Positions 50,507-61,797 of a DNA stretch of 64,000 nt are shown here, one piece after another. The stretch covers positions 34,156 to 98,155 of the forward strand of contig NZ_JANJTZ010000003.1 of assembly GCF_024710845.1 (NCBI RefSeq), read 5' to 3'. The position numbers and the translations under genes were made by a program. Under the pieces are notes generated by a model, which searched no databases, was not told the origin of the DNA, and saw nothing but the letters and a program-made list of their open reading frames with translations. Source of the DNA: Mesorhizobium sp. (lineage in GTDB: Bacteria; Pseudomonadota; Alphaproteobacteria; Rhizobiales; Rhizobiaceae). The first letter of the stretch is position 1. Each line of letters begins with the position of its first letter.

Positions 50507-52312
50507 ATGTCTGCATCTTTCCCGAAACCCAAGGCCAGGTCCGAAATGGCGCCGCTGCTGGTCGACGTCGCGACGGGGCGCAAGCCGGCCGACCTGGTGG
50601 TGCGCAACGGGCGGTGGGTGAACGTGCATTCGGGCGAGGTCATCTCCGGAACCGACCTCGCCATCGTCGGCGGGCGCTTCGCCTATTGCGGGCCGGACGC
50701 GAGCCACGCGATCGGGCCGGGGACGAAAGTGGTCGACGCGCACGACCGCTATCTCGTGCCGGGTCTCTGCGACGGGCACATGCATGTCGAGAGCGGCATG
50801 GTGACGGTGACCGAGTTCTGCCGCGCCGTGATCCCGCACGGCACGACCTCGATGTTCATCGATCCGCACGAGATTGCCAATGTGCTGGGCCTGGAAGGGG
50901 TGCGGCTGATGCATGACGAGGCGGTGGCGATGCCGGTCAGCGTGCATGTGCAGATGCCGTCCTGCGTGCCCTCGGCGCCGGGGCTGGAGAACAACGGCGC
51001 GGTGCTCGACGAGAAGGACGTGGCCGAGGCGATGACCTGGCCGAACATCATCGGGCTCGGCGAGGTGATGAATTTTCCGGGCGTGTCGAACAACGACCGG
51101 CTGATGGTGGCCGAGATCGCCGAGACGGTGAAGGCCGGCAAGGTGGTCGGCGGGCACTATGCGTCGCCGGACCTCGGGCTCGCCTTCCACGGCTATGTCG
51201 CGGGCGGGCCGGAGGACGACCACGAAGGCACGCGCGCCGAGGACGCGATCGCCCGCGTGCGGCAGGGCATGAAGGCGATGCTGCGGCTGGGCTCCGCCTG
51301 GTACGACGTGGCGACCCAGATCAAGGCCGTGACCGAGCAGGGCATCGACCCGCGCAACTTCATCCTCTGCACCGACGACTGCAACGCCGGCACGCTGGTC
51401 AATGACGGGCACATGAACCGGGTGGTGCGGCACGCGATTGCGCAGGGGCTGAAACCCGTGACGGCGATCCAGATGGCGAGCCTCAACACGGCGCAACACT
51501 TTCGCGTCGACCGCGACCTCGGCTCGATCGCGCCGGGGCGGCTGGCCGACTTTCTGATCGTATCGGACCTGTCTCAGCTGGCGATCGACGAGGTCTGGGG
51601 GCGGGGGGTGAAACTCGCCGAGAACGGGCGGCTCGTCGTCGAGATCCCGCCTTACGAGTATCCGCAGAAGGCGAAGGAGACGATGAAAGTCGGCGGCAGG
51701 AAGGTCGCCGCGGAGTTCGACATCGCCGCTCCGAAGGGCGCCAATTCGGTCAGGGTGCGCGCCATCGGCGTGGTCGAGAACCAGGCGCCGACGAAGGCGC
51801 TAGAGGTCGACCTGCCGGTCGAGAACGGGCTGGTGGCGATGGACCGCAAGGCCGACATTTGCCAGATCGCCGTGGTCGAGCGGCACCGCGCGACCGGGCA
51901 GGTGGTGAACGCCTTCGTCTCGGGCTTCCGCTATGCCAGGGACTGCGCCGTGGCGTCGAGCGTCGCGCATGACAGCCACCAGATCATCGTCGTCGGCACC
52001 AACAAGGCCGACATGGCGGCGGCCGTGAACCGGCTGTCGGAAATCGGCGGCGGTGCGACGGTCTATTCCGGCGGCAAGGAACTCGCCACCGTCGAGCTGC
52101 CGATCGCTGGGCTGATGTCGGACGAGCGCGCCGAGATCGTGGCGGAAAAGGCGGAGAGGCTGAAACAGGCGATGATCGACTGCGGCTGCACGCTCAACAA
52201 CGCCTTCATGCAGCACTCGCTGCTGGCGCTGGTGGTGATCCCGGAACTGCGCATTTCGGATATCGGGCTGGTCGATGTGAGGACGTTCGAGAAGGTCGAC
52301 CTGTTCGTCTGA
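50507..52312 (+). CDS. ade: Adenine deaminase
   Basis: A 601-residue amidohydrolase that converts adenine to hypoxanthine plus ammonia. Metal-ligand motifs: GLCDGHMHVESGMVTVTEF, GHYASPDLG, and TDDCNAGTLVNDGHMN. The C-terminal domain has GGGATVYSGGKELATVELPIAGLMSD and CGCTLNNAFMQHSLLALVVIPELRISD, diagnostic of Ade. The start MSASFPKPK at 50507 follows ACAGGAGT; the longer upstream frame runs into the divergent dctB region. It links to purine salvage with gpt elsewhere in the window. Confidence 0.95.
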   Translation: MSASFPKPKARSEMAPLLVDVATGRKPADLVVRNGRWVNVHSGEVISGTDLAIVGGRFAYCGPDASHAIGPGTKVVDAHDRYLVPGLCDGHMHVESGMVTVTEFCRAVIPHGTTSMFIDPHEIANVLGLEGVRLMHDEAVAMPVSVHVQMPSCVPSAPGLENNGAVLDEKDVAEAMTWPNIIGLGEVMNFPGVSNNDRLMVAEIAETVKAGKVVGGHYASPDLGLAFHGYVAGGPEDDHEGTRAEDAIARVRQGMKAMLRLGSAWYDVATQIKAVTEQGIDPRNFILCTDDCNAGTLVNDGHMNRVVRHAIAQGLKPVTAIQMASLNTAQHFRVDRDLGSIAPGRLADFLIVSDLSQLAIDEVWGRGVKLAENGRLVVEIPPYEYPQKAKETMKVGGRKVAAEFDIAAPKGANSVRVRAIGVVENQAPTKALEVDLPVENGLVAMDRKADICQIAVVERHRATGQVVNAFVSGFRYARDCAVASSVAHDSHQIIVVGTNKADMAAAVNRLSEIGGGATVYSGGKELATVELPIAGLMSDERAEIVAEKAERLKQAMIDCGCTLNNAFMQHSLLALVVIPELRISDIGLVDVRTFEKVDLFV

Positions 52313-52334
52313 TCGCGGCGCGAACCTGCCGCCG

Positions 52335-53495
52335 TTACTGGTTGACCACCATGTTGATCACCTTGAACGGGGTGGTGATGATGACTTCGGCGGCAGCACC
52401 CACGCCGCGTGCCAGAAGCGCCGGCGCCTCGGTGGCGTCCGTCTCGCCGGTGAACTTGTCGCCCAGGCGCAGCCGCTCGCCGAGCAGGGCGACGAGTGCG
52501 GGATTGTCGGCGAACTTGGTGTGGTTGAAGCTGTCGCCGGCCTTGACCCTGGTGAGGTCGACGACGATCAGGCCGAGATCGGCGATGTCCTTGGCGTCGC
52601 GATACTCGCCGAGCCGCGGCTGCTGGCCGGCGATGAGGCTCGAAAAGCGCAGCGCCCTGTCGTCGTCGGACAGGAGCACGAAGAAGGGCCGTTTGGGAAC
52701 GCCGTAGCGCCGCATCTGGCTCTTGAACACGTCGACGTCGATGTCCGGAGAGGCGAGGATCACGTCGCCGAGCCTGCCGCCGACGTCGCGGTCGCCGGCA
52801 ATGGCGAGGCTGCGAAGCGCCTCCATGGTCAGCCAGGTTCCCATCGAATGGGCGACGATGTCGATGCGCTTGACACCTGACCTGGCGAGCGAGCGCAGCA
52901 GGTCCTCCAGCGCGTCGCGCGCGGCGTTGGCGCTGTCGCGGTCGTAGACGTAGTCGACCGTCCGCCCGCCCGAAGCCCAGGTGAACAGGATCGGAGCACC
53001 GTCATAACCGGAATCGTGCACGATCTGCGTCGCGCGGTAGACCGCGGCGTCGAAGGGGGTCTTGTAGCCGTGGACGAAGACGAGCGCGCGGCCGCCGTCG
53101 CCTGCGGCTGAATCGCGGACCTTTTCGGAAAAGGTCGCCACCCCGTCATAGGCGGTGATCGACCGCGCGGTGAAGTAGCGCGCCGGATCGGGACGGCTGC
53201 CCTTGGGCCGCTCGACGGAGCCGACCTTGCGTGCGACCGGCACGCTGACCTCGATCCGCGCGAACGACTGGCTCTGAGACCGCCGGCCGTCGAAGACGGC
53301 TTTAGGGTCTGCCGCCCTCTGCCGGGTGGTGGCGACGAAGATGTCGTGGATCGCGGCCACGCCCTGCTCAGAGATGGCGGGCGGATCGTAGAGCAACGGG
53401 CGCTCGGGAGCGGTGGTGCAGCCGGACGCAAACAGCACCGCGGCCAGCGAAAGCGCTGCAAGGAGCGGCGAACCGGGACACACACGCATCATCAC
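52335..53495 (-). CDS. DUF900-type alpha/beta hydrolase lipoprotein
   Basis: 386 residues. Lipobox FASGC (Cys about 26) indicates a lipoprotein. The DUF900 (esterase-like) domain contains IFVATTRQRAADP, ALVFVHGYKTPFDAAVYRATQI, the nucleophile elbow AHSMGTWL (Ser), and an Asp/His tail (SFNHTKFADNPALVALLGERL). The substrate is unknown. The start has three tandem Met codons at 53495, 53492 and 53489. It lies between ade (convergent) and trkH (same strand). Confidence 0.87.
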   Translation of the reverse strand: MMMRVCPGSPLLAALSLAAVLFASGCTTAPERPLLYDPPAISEQGVAAIHDIFVATTRQRAADPKAVFDGRRSQSQSFARIEVSVPVARKVGSVERPKGSRPDPARYFTARSITAYDGVATFSEKVRDSAAGDGGRALVFVHGYKTPFDAAVYRATQIVHDSGYDGAPILFTWASGGRTVDYVYDRDSANAARDALEDLLRSLARSGVKRIDIVAHSMGTWLTMEALRSLAIAGDRDVGGRLGDVILASPDIDVDVFKSQMRRYGVPKRPFFVLLSDDDRALRFSSLIAGQQPRLGEYRDAKDIADLGLIVVDLTRVKAGDSFNHTKFADNPALVALLGERLRLGDKFTGETDATEAPALLARGVGAAAEVIITTPFKVINMVVNQ

Positions 53496-53568
53496 TGCAC
53501 CGCTCGAACGCCCAACCCGTGCCCCCGACCTTGGTAGCGGTTCGCGCAGCGGCAGTCCAGACGCGCGG

Positions 53569-55029
53569 TCAGCGGCTCCAGAAGGCAGGCGAGAAGATGA
53601 CGAGCACCGCCAGGATCTCGAGGCGGCCTAGCAGCATGAGCACCGAGAGGATCCACTTCGCCGCGTCGGGCAGGCTCGAATAGTTGCCAGACGGTCCGAT
53701 GATGTCGCCGAGACCCGGACCGACATTGGTGATGCAGGCGAGAGCGCCTGTCAGCGCGGTGACGAGGTCAAGTCCGGTCGCGGCGAGAAGCACGGTGCCG
53801 ATCATCAGGATGACCATGAACGACGAGACGAAGAGGACGACCGCGCGCTGCATGTCGTCAGGCACGCTGCGGTCGCCGTAGCGCACCGGATGGATGGTGT
53901 TGGGATAGACCAGCCGGCGCACGCCGTTGGCGAGGAGTTCGAACACGATCAGAAGCCGGTAGGCCTTGATGCCGCCCGATGTCGAGCCGGAACAGCCGCC
54001 GAGGAAGGTCGCGACGAAGATGCAGGCGACGGCGAACGGTCCCCATTTGGTGTAGTCGTCGCTGGCGAAACCGGTGGTCGTGATGATCGACATGAAATTG
54101 AAGGTCGAGTGGCTCAGCGCATAAAAGAACGGCACGCCGGTCGAGACGCGCAGATAGATCGCAACTGCGACGGCGAAGACGAGCGTGTAGCCCAGAAACA
54201 CCCTGATCTGCGGATCGCTCAGGGCGTCGACGCGGCCGCGCACGGCGAAGAGGATCATTATCGAGAAAGGTAGTCCGCCGATGAACATGAAGACCGAGCC
54301 GGTCCACAGGATCGCGGGATTGTCGCCATAGCGCGCGAACGAGGTGTCGTGCGTGGAAAAACCGCCGGTGGCGAGCGTCGACATGGAATGGTTGACGGCG
54401 TCGAAGATCTGCATGCCGAAGGAGACGTAAAGCAGGGCACAGGCGGCGACGAGCGCGGTGTAGATGGCGATCAGGCTGAGCGTGAAGGTCGCGAGCCGCT
54501 CGAACGGCCGGTCGGCGATGTCCGAGGATTCGATGCGGAAATAGGTGATGCCGCCGATGTTGAGGAACGGCAGCAGGAAGAGCCCCAGCGCGATGACGCC
54601 AAGCCCGCCCATGTAGTTGAGAAGCGACCGCCAGAGCAGAAGCCCCGGCGGGGCGTGGTCGAGCCCGTTGATGACCGTGCCGCCGGTCGTGGTGATGCCG
54701 GAGACGGATTCGAAGATCGCGTCGGCGAGGCTCATTTCGATGGAGGGGGCTGCGAGCATGGGAATAGCCCCGGCCACCGCCATGGTGATCCAGAGCATGT
54801 TGACCAGAAGGAAGCCGAAGCGCGCCGTCGCCGGAGGCGGGCGGCCCTGCGTGGCAAGGGCAACTGCGAGCGACAGGCCGCCGAGAAAGAAGCCGCAGAA
54901 GGCAAAGACCTTCCAGTCGTCATGGCCGTAGAAAAGATCGACCGACGCCGGGATCAGCATCGCCAGCGAGAGGTAGATCGCAAAGACGGCCGAGATGTGG
55001 ATCGCCGCGCGGATCGAAAGTGAGTGCAC
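53569..55029 (-). CDS. trkH: Potassium uptake protein TrkH
   Basis: About 486 residues. It is the membrane pore of the Trk/Ktr K+ system, with four pore-loop repeats: SGITTTGGTVINGLD, STLATGGFSTHD, TTTGFASDDYTKWG and ITNVGPGLGDIIGPSGNY, each supplying a selectivity-filter glycine. It needs the cytoplasmic NAD-binding TrkA, which is not in the window. I choose a GTG start at 55029 (VHSLSIRAAIHIS), matching TrkH length; the frame extends upstream to 55155 but would overlap ilvA. Confidence 0.9.
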   Translation of the reverse strand: MHSLSIRAAIHISAVFAIYLSLAMLIPASVDLFYGHDDWKVFAFCGFFLGGLSLAVALATQGRPPPATARFGFLLVNMLWITMAVAGAIPMLAAPSIEMSLADAIFESVSGITTTGGTVINGLDHAPPGLLLWRSLLNYMGGLGVIALGLFLLPFLNIGGITYFRIESSDIADRPFERLATFTLSLIAIYTALVAACALLYVSFGMQIFDAVNHSMSTLATGGFSTHDTSFARYGDNPAILWTGSVFMFIGGLPFSIMILFAVRGRVDALSDPQIRVFLGYTLVFAVAVAIYLRVSTGVPFFYALSHSTFNFMSIITTTGFASDDYTKWGPFAVACIFVATFLGGCSGSTSGGIKAYRLLIVFELLANGVRRLVYPNTIHPVRYGDRSVPDDMQRAVVLFVSSFMVILMIGTVLLAATGLDLVTALTGALACITNVGPGLGDIIGPSGNYSSLPDAAKWILSVLMLLGRLEILAVLVIFSPAFWSR

Positions 55030-55139
55030 TCGGTAACCTTGCCGGATTGCCGCGTCGGGGCGGCGCGGCGGAAGGTGGCTTCCGCGGCCCGAATATGCAA
55101 TAGGGCGCGGCTTGAACCAACAGCTTTCGGCGAGGCGCA

Positions 55140-56402
55140 ATGACGGCCACGACATTCATCGAGGGGGTCGAGCGCGCGACGAAGGAAGTGCGCTCTCTCT
55201 TCGCCCCGACGCCGCTGCAGGAGAACGAACACCTGTCGCGCAAGTTCGGCGCGCGGGTGCTGTTGAAGCGCGAAGACCTGTCCCCGGTGCGCTCCTACAA
55301 GATCCGCGGCGCGTTCAACTTCTTTCGCAAGGCGCTGAAGGGCGGCTCGAAGGCCGAGCTCTTCGTCTGCGCCTCGGCCGGCAACCACGCGCAGGGTTTC
55401 GCCTTCGTCTGCCGCCATTCCGGCAAGAAGGGCGTGGTGTTCATGCCGGTGACGACGCCGCAGCAGAAAATCGACAAGACTCGCATCTTCGGCGGCGAGT
55501 TCGTCGAGATCCGGCTGGTCGGCGACTTCTTCGAGGACTGCCTGCGCGCCGCGCTGGAGTTCGCGGAAGCGGGCGGCGGCCTGATGGTGCCGCCCTTCGA
55601 CCACAAGGACATCATCGAGGGGCAGGCGACGGTGGCTGCCGAGATCGCGAGCCAGATGCCGAAGGGCAGGGCGGCCGACATCGTCATTCTGCCGGTGGGC
55701 GGCGGGGGCCTTGCCGCCGGCGTGACGCGCTACCTTTCCGATGCCGGATGGACCTCGCGCTTTGTCTTCGCCGAGCCGGCAGGCGCGCCCAGCCTGCGCG
55801 ACAGCCTCGTGGCGGGAAGGCGCGTGCGGCTGGCCAGGGTCGACAATTTCGTCGACGGCGCGGCAGTGGCCGAGATCGGCCGCGAGCCCTTTCGGCACCT
55901 GAAGGACTTTCCCGCCGAGGCGGTGAAGCTGGTGCCCGAGAACCGGCTCTGCTCGACCATGCTGGAGATGCTCAACATCGAGGGCGTCGTGCTGGAGCCG
56001 GCCGGCGCGCTGGCGATCGACACGCTGAAAGATATTCCGCGCAAGGAGCTGAAGGGCAAGACGGTGGTCTGCGTCGTGTCCGGCGGCAATTTCGACTTCG
56101 AGCGGCTGCCGGACGTCAAGGAGCGCTCGCTGCGCTACGAGGGGTTGAAGAAGTATTTCGTCTTCCGCTTCCCGCAGCGGCCAGGCGCGCTGCGCGCCTT
56201 TCTGGACCTGCTCGGCCCCGAGGACGACATCGCGCGGTTCGAATATCTGAAGAAGTCGGCGCGCAATTTCGGCTCGGTGCTGATCGGTATCGAGACGAAG
56301 GACCGGAAGAGTTTCGACCGTCTGCGCGAGCGCTTTGACGCCGCCGGCTGGGCCTATCAGGACATCACCGACAACGAGACGCTGGCGGGGCTGCTGATTT
56401 GA
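55140..56402 (+). CDS. ilvA: Threonine ammonia-lyase (dehydratase)
   Basis: A 420-residue PLP enzyme that makes 2-oxobutanoate from threonine for isoleucine synthesis. The PLP lysine lies in SYKIRGAFNF, the phosphate-binding glycine loop is VGGGGLAAG, and SAGNHAQG binds the substrate carboxylate. The C-terminal 80 residues (KYFVFRFPQRPGALRAFLDLLGP) form one ACT-like regulatory domain, the short biosynthetic form. It overlaps the DUF1697 gene by 4 bp (TTGA). Confidence 0.95.
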   Translation: MTATTFIEGVERATKEVRSLFAPTPLQENEHLSRKFGARVLLKREDLSPVRSYKIRGAFNFFRKALKGGSKAELFVCASAGNHAQGFAFVCRHSGKKGVVFMPVTTPQQKIDKTRIFGGEFVEIRLVGDFFEDCLRAALEFAEAGGGLMVPPFDHKDIIEGQATVAAEIASQMPKGRAADIVILPVGGGGLAAGVTRYLSDAGWTSRFVFAEPAGAPSLRDSLVAGRRVRLARVDNFVDGAAVAEIGREPFRHLKDFPAEAVKLVPENRLCSTMLEMLNIEGVVLEPAGALAIDTLKDIPRKELKGKTVVCVVSGGNFDFERLPDVKERSLRYEGLKKYFVFRFPQRPGALRAFLDLLGPEDDIARFEYLKKSARNFGSVLIGIETKDRKSFDRLRERFDAAGWAYQDITDNETLAGLLI

Positions 56403-56935
56403 CGAAGACGGTCTACATCCTGCTCTTCCGCGGCGTTGGCGGGGCGACGCAACTGCCGGTGAAGCCGCTGCGCGAGAAGCTGACCGAGGCAGGGTTCGAA
56501 AAGGTCGCGACGTATATCAACAGCGGCAACGCGATCTTGGCGAGCGGCAAGGGCCGCGACAAGGTGAGGGTGGAGGTCGCCAGGATCTGCAAGGCGGAAT
56601 TCGGCTTCGACAAGGATATCCATGTCGTCACGCGGGAGGAGTGGGCGGAGCTGATCTCGAAGAACCCGTTTCCGGAGGCGCTCGACGTGCCGAAATTCCT
56701 CCATGCCGCGGTGCTGGCGGCCGATCCGCCGAAGGGCGCGGTGGAGAAGCTGCGCGAGGCGGCGGCGGACGGCGAGCGGATCGAAGTCGTCGGCCGCGTC
56801 GCCTATCTGCACACGCCGAACGGGTTCGGGACGTCGAAGCTCGCGGTGAAGTTCGACAAGGGGATTGGCGTGCCGAACACGGCGCGCAACTGGAACACCG
56901 TGGTGAAGCTGATGGAGATGGCGGAGGGGCTGTGA
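56399..56935 (+). CDS. DUF1697 family protein
   Basis: 178 residues matching DUF1697 (PF08002): YILLFRGVGGATQLPVKPLREKLTEAGFEKVATYINSGNAILAS and KNPFPEALDVPKFLHAAVL, and the ending NWNTVVKLMEMA. Function unknown; it adopts a small alpha/beta fold and is cytoplasmic. The TTG start overlaps the ilvA stop (TTGA), so it is translationally coupled to ilvA. Confidence 0.85.
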   Translation: MTKTVYILLFRGVGGATQLPVKPLREKLTEAGFEKVATYINSGNAILASGKGRDKVRVEVARICKAEFGFDKDIHVVTREEWAELISKNPFPEALDVPKFLHAAVLAADPPKGAVEKLREAAADGERIEVVGRVAYLHTPNGFGTSKLAVKFDKGIGVPNTARNWNTVVKLMEMAEGL

Positions 56936-57148
56936 GGGTGGTGACGACGGCGTCGCCTGCCTTCGGAACGTTGTCCCGCTGCCATCAGAGGTCTCACCGC
57001 GTCGACAGGACAGCCGTGGAATTTAGCATGACGCTGTTATGCGATCAGTATGGTAGAGTGTACCAGTCGAATTCTCCGCCGTGGCGGATCGGCGTTCATG
57101 CCGAGTAATGACTTGCTCCGTGAGTCTTCGGCCCCAGAGGGCCATTTC

Positions 57149-58201
57149 ATGCCAACAACCCCGACCGTGCATTTCGAAGCAGCGAGCACGCTTGCCGTGG
57201 TGGTCTCATCGAACGAGCCGCTGCTTTTCCTCTCGGAAGACCTGAAAGTCATCGCAGCGAGCGCATCGTTCTGCCGGGCTTTCGAGATCGATCCCGCGAC
57301 GGTCCCCGGCAGACGCCTCAGCGAGCTTGGAAACGGCGAATGGGCGATGCCCAAGCTTGCATCGCTGCTGAAGGCGACCGCTTCGGGAAGCGCGCATATC
57401 GAAGCCTACCAGATCGACCTCATGCGGCCAAACCAGAAGACGCGGCACCTGGTCGTCAATGCGCGGACGCTCGATGACGGCGACATCGATCATGTTCGCC
57501 TGCTTCTGGCCGTAGCCGACGTGACGGATGCGCGCGCCGAGGCTCGGCTGAAAGACGATCTCATCCGCGACAAGGCGATCCTTCTGCAGGAGGTGCAGCA
57601 TCGGGTGGCAAACAGCCTCCAGATCATTGCAAGCGTTCTGATGCAGAGCGCCCGTCGGGTTCAGTCGGCAGAAGCGCGCGGGCACCTCCACGATGCCCAC
57701 CACCGGGTCATGTCGATTGCAGCCCTGCAGCGGCAACTCTCGACGTCCGCCGGCGGCAACGTCGAACTCCGTGCCTATCTGACCCAGCTGTGCCAAAGCC
57801 TCGGCGCGTCGATGATCGCCGCCCCTGACCGGCTCTCGATCCAGGTGACCGTCGACGACAGCGCCGTTGAAGCGGACGTTTCCGTGAGCCTGGGGCTCAT
57901 CGTGACCGAACTTGTCATCAACGCCCTCAAACACGCCTTTCCGGATGAGCGGATGGGCAGGATCGCGATCGACTATCGATCGTCGGGCAATGACTGGACA
58001 CTTACGGTCACCGACAACGGCATCGGCATGCCCACGGGGACCGATGCGCCAAAGGCGGGACTGGGAACCGGCATCGTCGAGGCACTCTCAAGGAACCTGC
58101 AGGCCGAAATCCGGCTGAGCGATGCGGCCCCCGGTGCCGCTGTCACCATCACCCACGTGGAAGGCGCCGAGTTGAGCGCGGACCTTTCGACCGCCGCATA
58201 G
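57149..58201 (+). CDS. HisKA_2-type sensor histidine kinase with PAS domain
   Basis: About 350 residues, soluble. The PAS domain (about 15-130) starts SNEPLLFLSEDLKVIAASASF. The HisKA_2 dimerisation/phosphoacceptor helix is LLQEVQHRVANSLQIIASVL (His in QHRVAN), and the HATPase has NALKHAFPDE, VTDNGIGMPT and GLGTGIVEAL. This class is typical of alphaproteobacterial stress and light sensors. The start at 57149 has CAGAGGG 8 nt upstream; ATGs at 57050 and 57098 are alternatives. A lone receiver gene follows on the same strand. Confidence 0.87.
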   Translation: MPTTPTVHFEAASTLAVVVSSNEPLLFLSEDLKVIAASASFCRAFEIDPATVPGRRLSELGNGEWAMPKLASLLKATASGSAHIEAYQIDLMRPNQKTRHLVVNARTLDDGDIDHVRLLLAVADVTDARAEARLKDDLIRDKAILLQEVQHRVANSLQIIASVLMQSARRVQSAEARGHLHDAHHRVMSIAALQRQLSTSAGGNVELRAYLTQLCQSLGASMIAAPDRLSIQVTVDDSAVEADVSVSLGLIVTELVINALKHAFPDERMGRIAIDYRSSGNDWTLTVTDNGIGMPTGTDAPKAGLGTGIVEALSRNLQAEIRLSDAAPGAAVTITHVEGAELSADLSTAA

Positions 58202-58271
58202 GAACCGATTGGCTTCCAAAGCGCTTTACCATCTCAGCCTGTGAGGCTGCCCACCCTTTCCCGAGTAGCTG

Positions 58272-58664
58272 ATGAAAAATGGCAAAGCTGTCGTCCTCGT
58301 GGTCGAAGACAGCGCGATCATTCGTATGAGCGCCGTCGACCTGGTCCGGTCGGCCGGCTACGAGGGGCTGGAGGCGCAGGATGCCGACGAGGCCATCCGC
58401 ATCCTCGAGTCTCGATCCGACATCGACCTGGTATTCACCGATGTGCAGATGCCGGGAACGATGGATGGCATCAAGCTGTCCCACTATATCCGCGATCGAT
58501 GGCCACCGGTGAAGCTGCTTGTCGCATCCGGGAATGCAATCCTCGAAGAGAGCAGTCTGCCGGGGGGAAGCAGGTTCTTCTCGAAACCCTACGATGACCA
58601 TGCCATCACGGACGCCATGGCCCGCCTGCTCGCGGGTGGGACATCGGACGGCTCGGCCGGGTGA
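58272..58664 (+). CDS. Single-domain response regulator
   Basis: 130 residues, receiver only: acidic pair VVEDS, phospho-Asp in LVFTDVQMPGTMDG, Thr/Ser switch in LLVASGNA and Lys in FFSKPYDD. It has no output domain, so it works by protein contact or as a phosphate relay. It sits 70 bp downstream of the HisKA_2 kinase, its probable partner. Confidence 0.92.
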   Translation: MKNGKAVVLVVEDSAIIRMSAVDLVRSAGYEGLEAQDADEAIRILESRSDIDLVFTDVQMPGTMDGIKLSHYIRDRWPPVKLLVASGNAILEESSLPGGSRFFSKPYDDHAITDAMARLLAGGTSDGSAG

Positions 58665-59039
58665 ATCATCGCGGCAAATGGCGGTCTGCGGCCGCGCCCA
58701 TTGCTCGGCGGTTTCCGATCCCAACGGAAATCATTTGCTATTTCTCCCCAATTCCCCCATATGCCAACCCATAGGCGCTTGGGCCGGGCTTCAAAACTAT
58801 CTTGGCCGGCTTTCTCCCATGAGATTTCGTTGCGTCTGTTTCGCCCTGTCCTCGGACGGCCGGCGGACAAGCCCCGCGGCATGATGCATGCGGGCGCGAC
58901 AGCGCAAACGAGCGGGTTTTCCGCCGCCTTGTCGTTTCACAAAGATCCCTGACGGTCGGGTTGCGCCCCGGGTCCGTCGTTGCGCGCGGCCGATGACGGT
59001 CGCCGAGGAGCGGCCGACGGCCGCCGAAAGAAGAGCATT
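58665..59039. other. Intergenic region upstream of rhlE, 375 bp
   Basis: No supported gene. It probably holds the helicase promoter and a long 5' leader, which is usual for cold-inducible DEAD-box genes. No clear promoter or regulatory repeat was found; an AT-richer stretch lies at about 58725-58760. Confidence 0.5.
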
Positions 59040-60428
<1,389 letters not shown>

Positions 60429-60451
60429 TCCCGCCGCCACTGACCCAACCG

Positions 60452-60472
60452 ACGGCCCCCTCGTGGGGCCGT
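60452..60472. terminator. Hairpin after rhlE
   Basis: ACGGCCCC-CTCGT-GGGGCCGT, a perfect 8-bp GC stem extended by CAAC/GTTG flanks, 24 bp after the rhlE stop. There is no U-tract, so it is a weak or Rho-assisted terminator at best. Confidence 0.5.
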
Positions 60473-60560
60473 TGGCACATTGATGCCCATGCCATCATCG
60501 TTTACCCCGACCTGAGACAGGCGGCCGCAGAGCCGCGGCGAATTACCGGGAAACGTATCC

Positions 60561-61760
60561 ATGGCGGGCATTCTGGCCCTGACGGCGGCCTATGTGCTGT
60601 CGCAATTCTTCCGCTCCTTCCTCGCCGTGCTGACGCCGGCGCTGATCGCCGAACTCGGCGCGACCAAGGCCGAGCTCTCCGCCGCGTCGGGCGCCTGGTT
60701 CATCGCGTTTGCGTTGATGCAGTTCGTGGTCGGCGTGTCGCTCGACCGGTTCGGGCCGAAGCGCACGGCTTCCATCCTGCTCGGCATTTGCGGCGGCGGC
60801 GGTGCCTTCCTGTTCGCGCTGGCGACGACGCCGTGGATGGTCACCGTCGCGATGGCGCTGATCGGCATCGGCTGCGCGCCGGTGCTGATGGCGTCAGTGT
60901 TCATTTTCGCGCGCGAACACTCGCCGGCGCGGCTGGCGGTGCTGACCCCGACGCTGATCGGGGTCGGTTCGGCCGGCAACGTGTTCGGGACGTCGCCGCT
61001 GGCCAACGCGGCGGAAGCCTTCGGCTGGCGCTGGGTGATCGCGGCGCTCGGCGTGCTGACCATCCTGACCGCGCTCGCGGTCGCCCTGTTCGTGCGCGAT
61101 CCAGCGAAGCCCGAGGGGCACCACGCCAATACCGGCTTTGCCGGCTATTTCGAACTGCTCAAACTGCGGGTGCTGTGGCCGCTCATTCCGCTGACGGCGC
61201 TGAACTATGCGCCGCCGGTGGGCATCCGCGGTCTGTGGGCGGGCCCCTATCTCGCCGACGTCTATGGCGCGGATGCGCTGGCGATCGGCCAGGTGACGCT
61301 GTTCATGGCGCTGGCGATGGTGGCGGGCAATTTCATCTACGGGCCGCTCGACCAGATCTTCCGCACCCGCAAATGGGTCGCGGTCACGGGCAATAGCCTG
61401 AGCCTCTGCGCCATCCTCTGGCTCGCGCTCCACCCCGGCGGCGGGCTGAGCGCCGATACGCTGGCGTTTGCGCTGATCGGCGTCACGGGCGCGAGCTACG
61501 GGTTGCTGATGGCGCATGCTCGTGCGTTCCTGCCACCGCACCTGACGGGAAGGGGCGTGACGCTGATGAACTTCTTCTCGATCGGCGGAGTCGGCGCGAT
61601 GCAGTTCGTGACGGGAGCCGTCGTCACCGCATCGACGGTGCCGGGCGAGCCGACGGCGGCCTACAGCACGCTGTTCCTGTTCTACGCCGCGACGATCGCC
61701 GTAGCGCTGGCGGTCTATCTGCTCGCCAGAGACGCGAAGCCGGTGGCTGCTCGACCCTGA
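60561..61760 (+). CDS. Major facilitator superfamily transporter
   Basis: 399 residues with 12 predicted membrane segments and the usual central loop (VRDPAKPEGHHANTG, about 185-200). The MFS motif A-like loop between TM2 and TM3 is GVSLDRFGPKRTAS. The sugar/drug subfamily and substrate cannot be determined. It starts MAGILALTAAYVLSQFFRSFLAVLTPAL, similar to nitrate/organic-anion-like MFS proteins of Rhizobiales. It converges with the TetR gene. Confidence 0.88.
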   Translation: MAGILALTAAYVLSQFFRSFLAVLTPALIAELGATKAELSAASGAWFIAFALMQFVVGVSLDRFGPKRTASILLGICGGGGAFLFALATTPWMVTVAMALIGIGCAPVLMASVFIFAREHSPARLAVLTPTLIGVGSAGNVFGTSPLANAAEAFGWRWVIAALGVLTILTALAVALFVRDPAKPEGHHANTGFAGYFELLKLRVLWPLIPLTALNYAPPVGIRGLWAGPYLADVYGADALAIGQVTLFMALAMVAGNFIYGPLDQIFRTRKWVAVTGNSLSLCAILWLALHPGGGLSADTLAFALIGVTGASYGLLMAHARAFLPPHLTGRGVTLMNFFSIGGVGAMQFVTGAVVTASTVPGEPTAAYSTLFLFYAATIAVALAVYLLARDAKPVAARP

Positions 61761-61797
61761 GACTTCGCGGGAGTTTCGGCACGAACATAGGAGCGCC

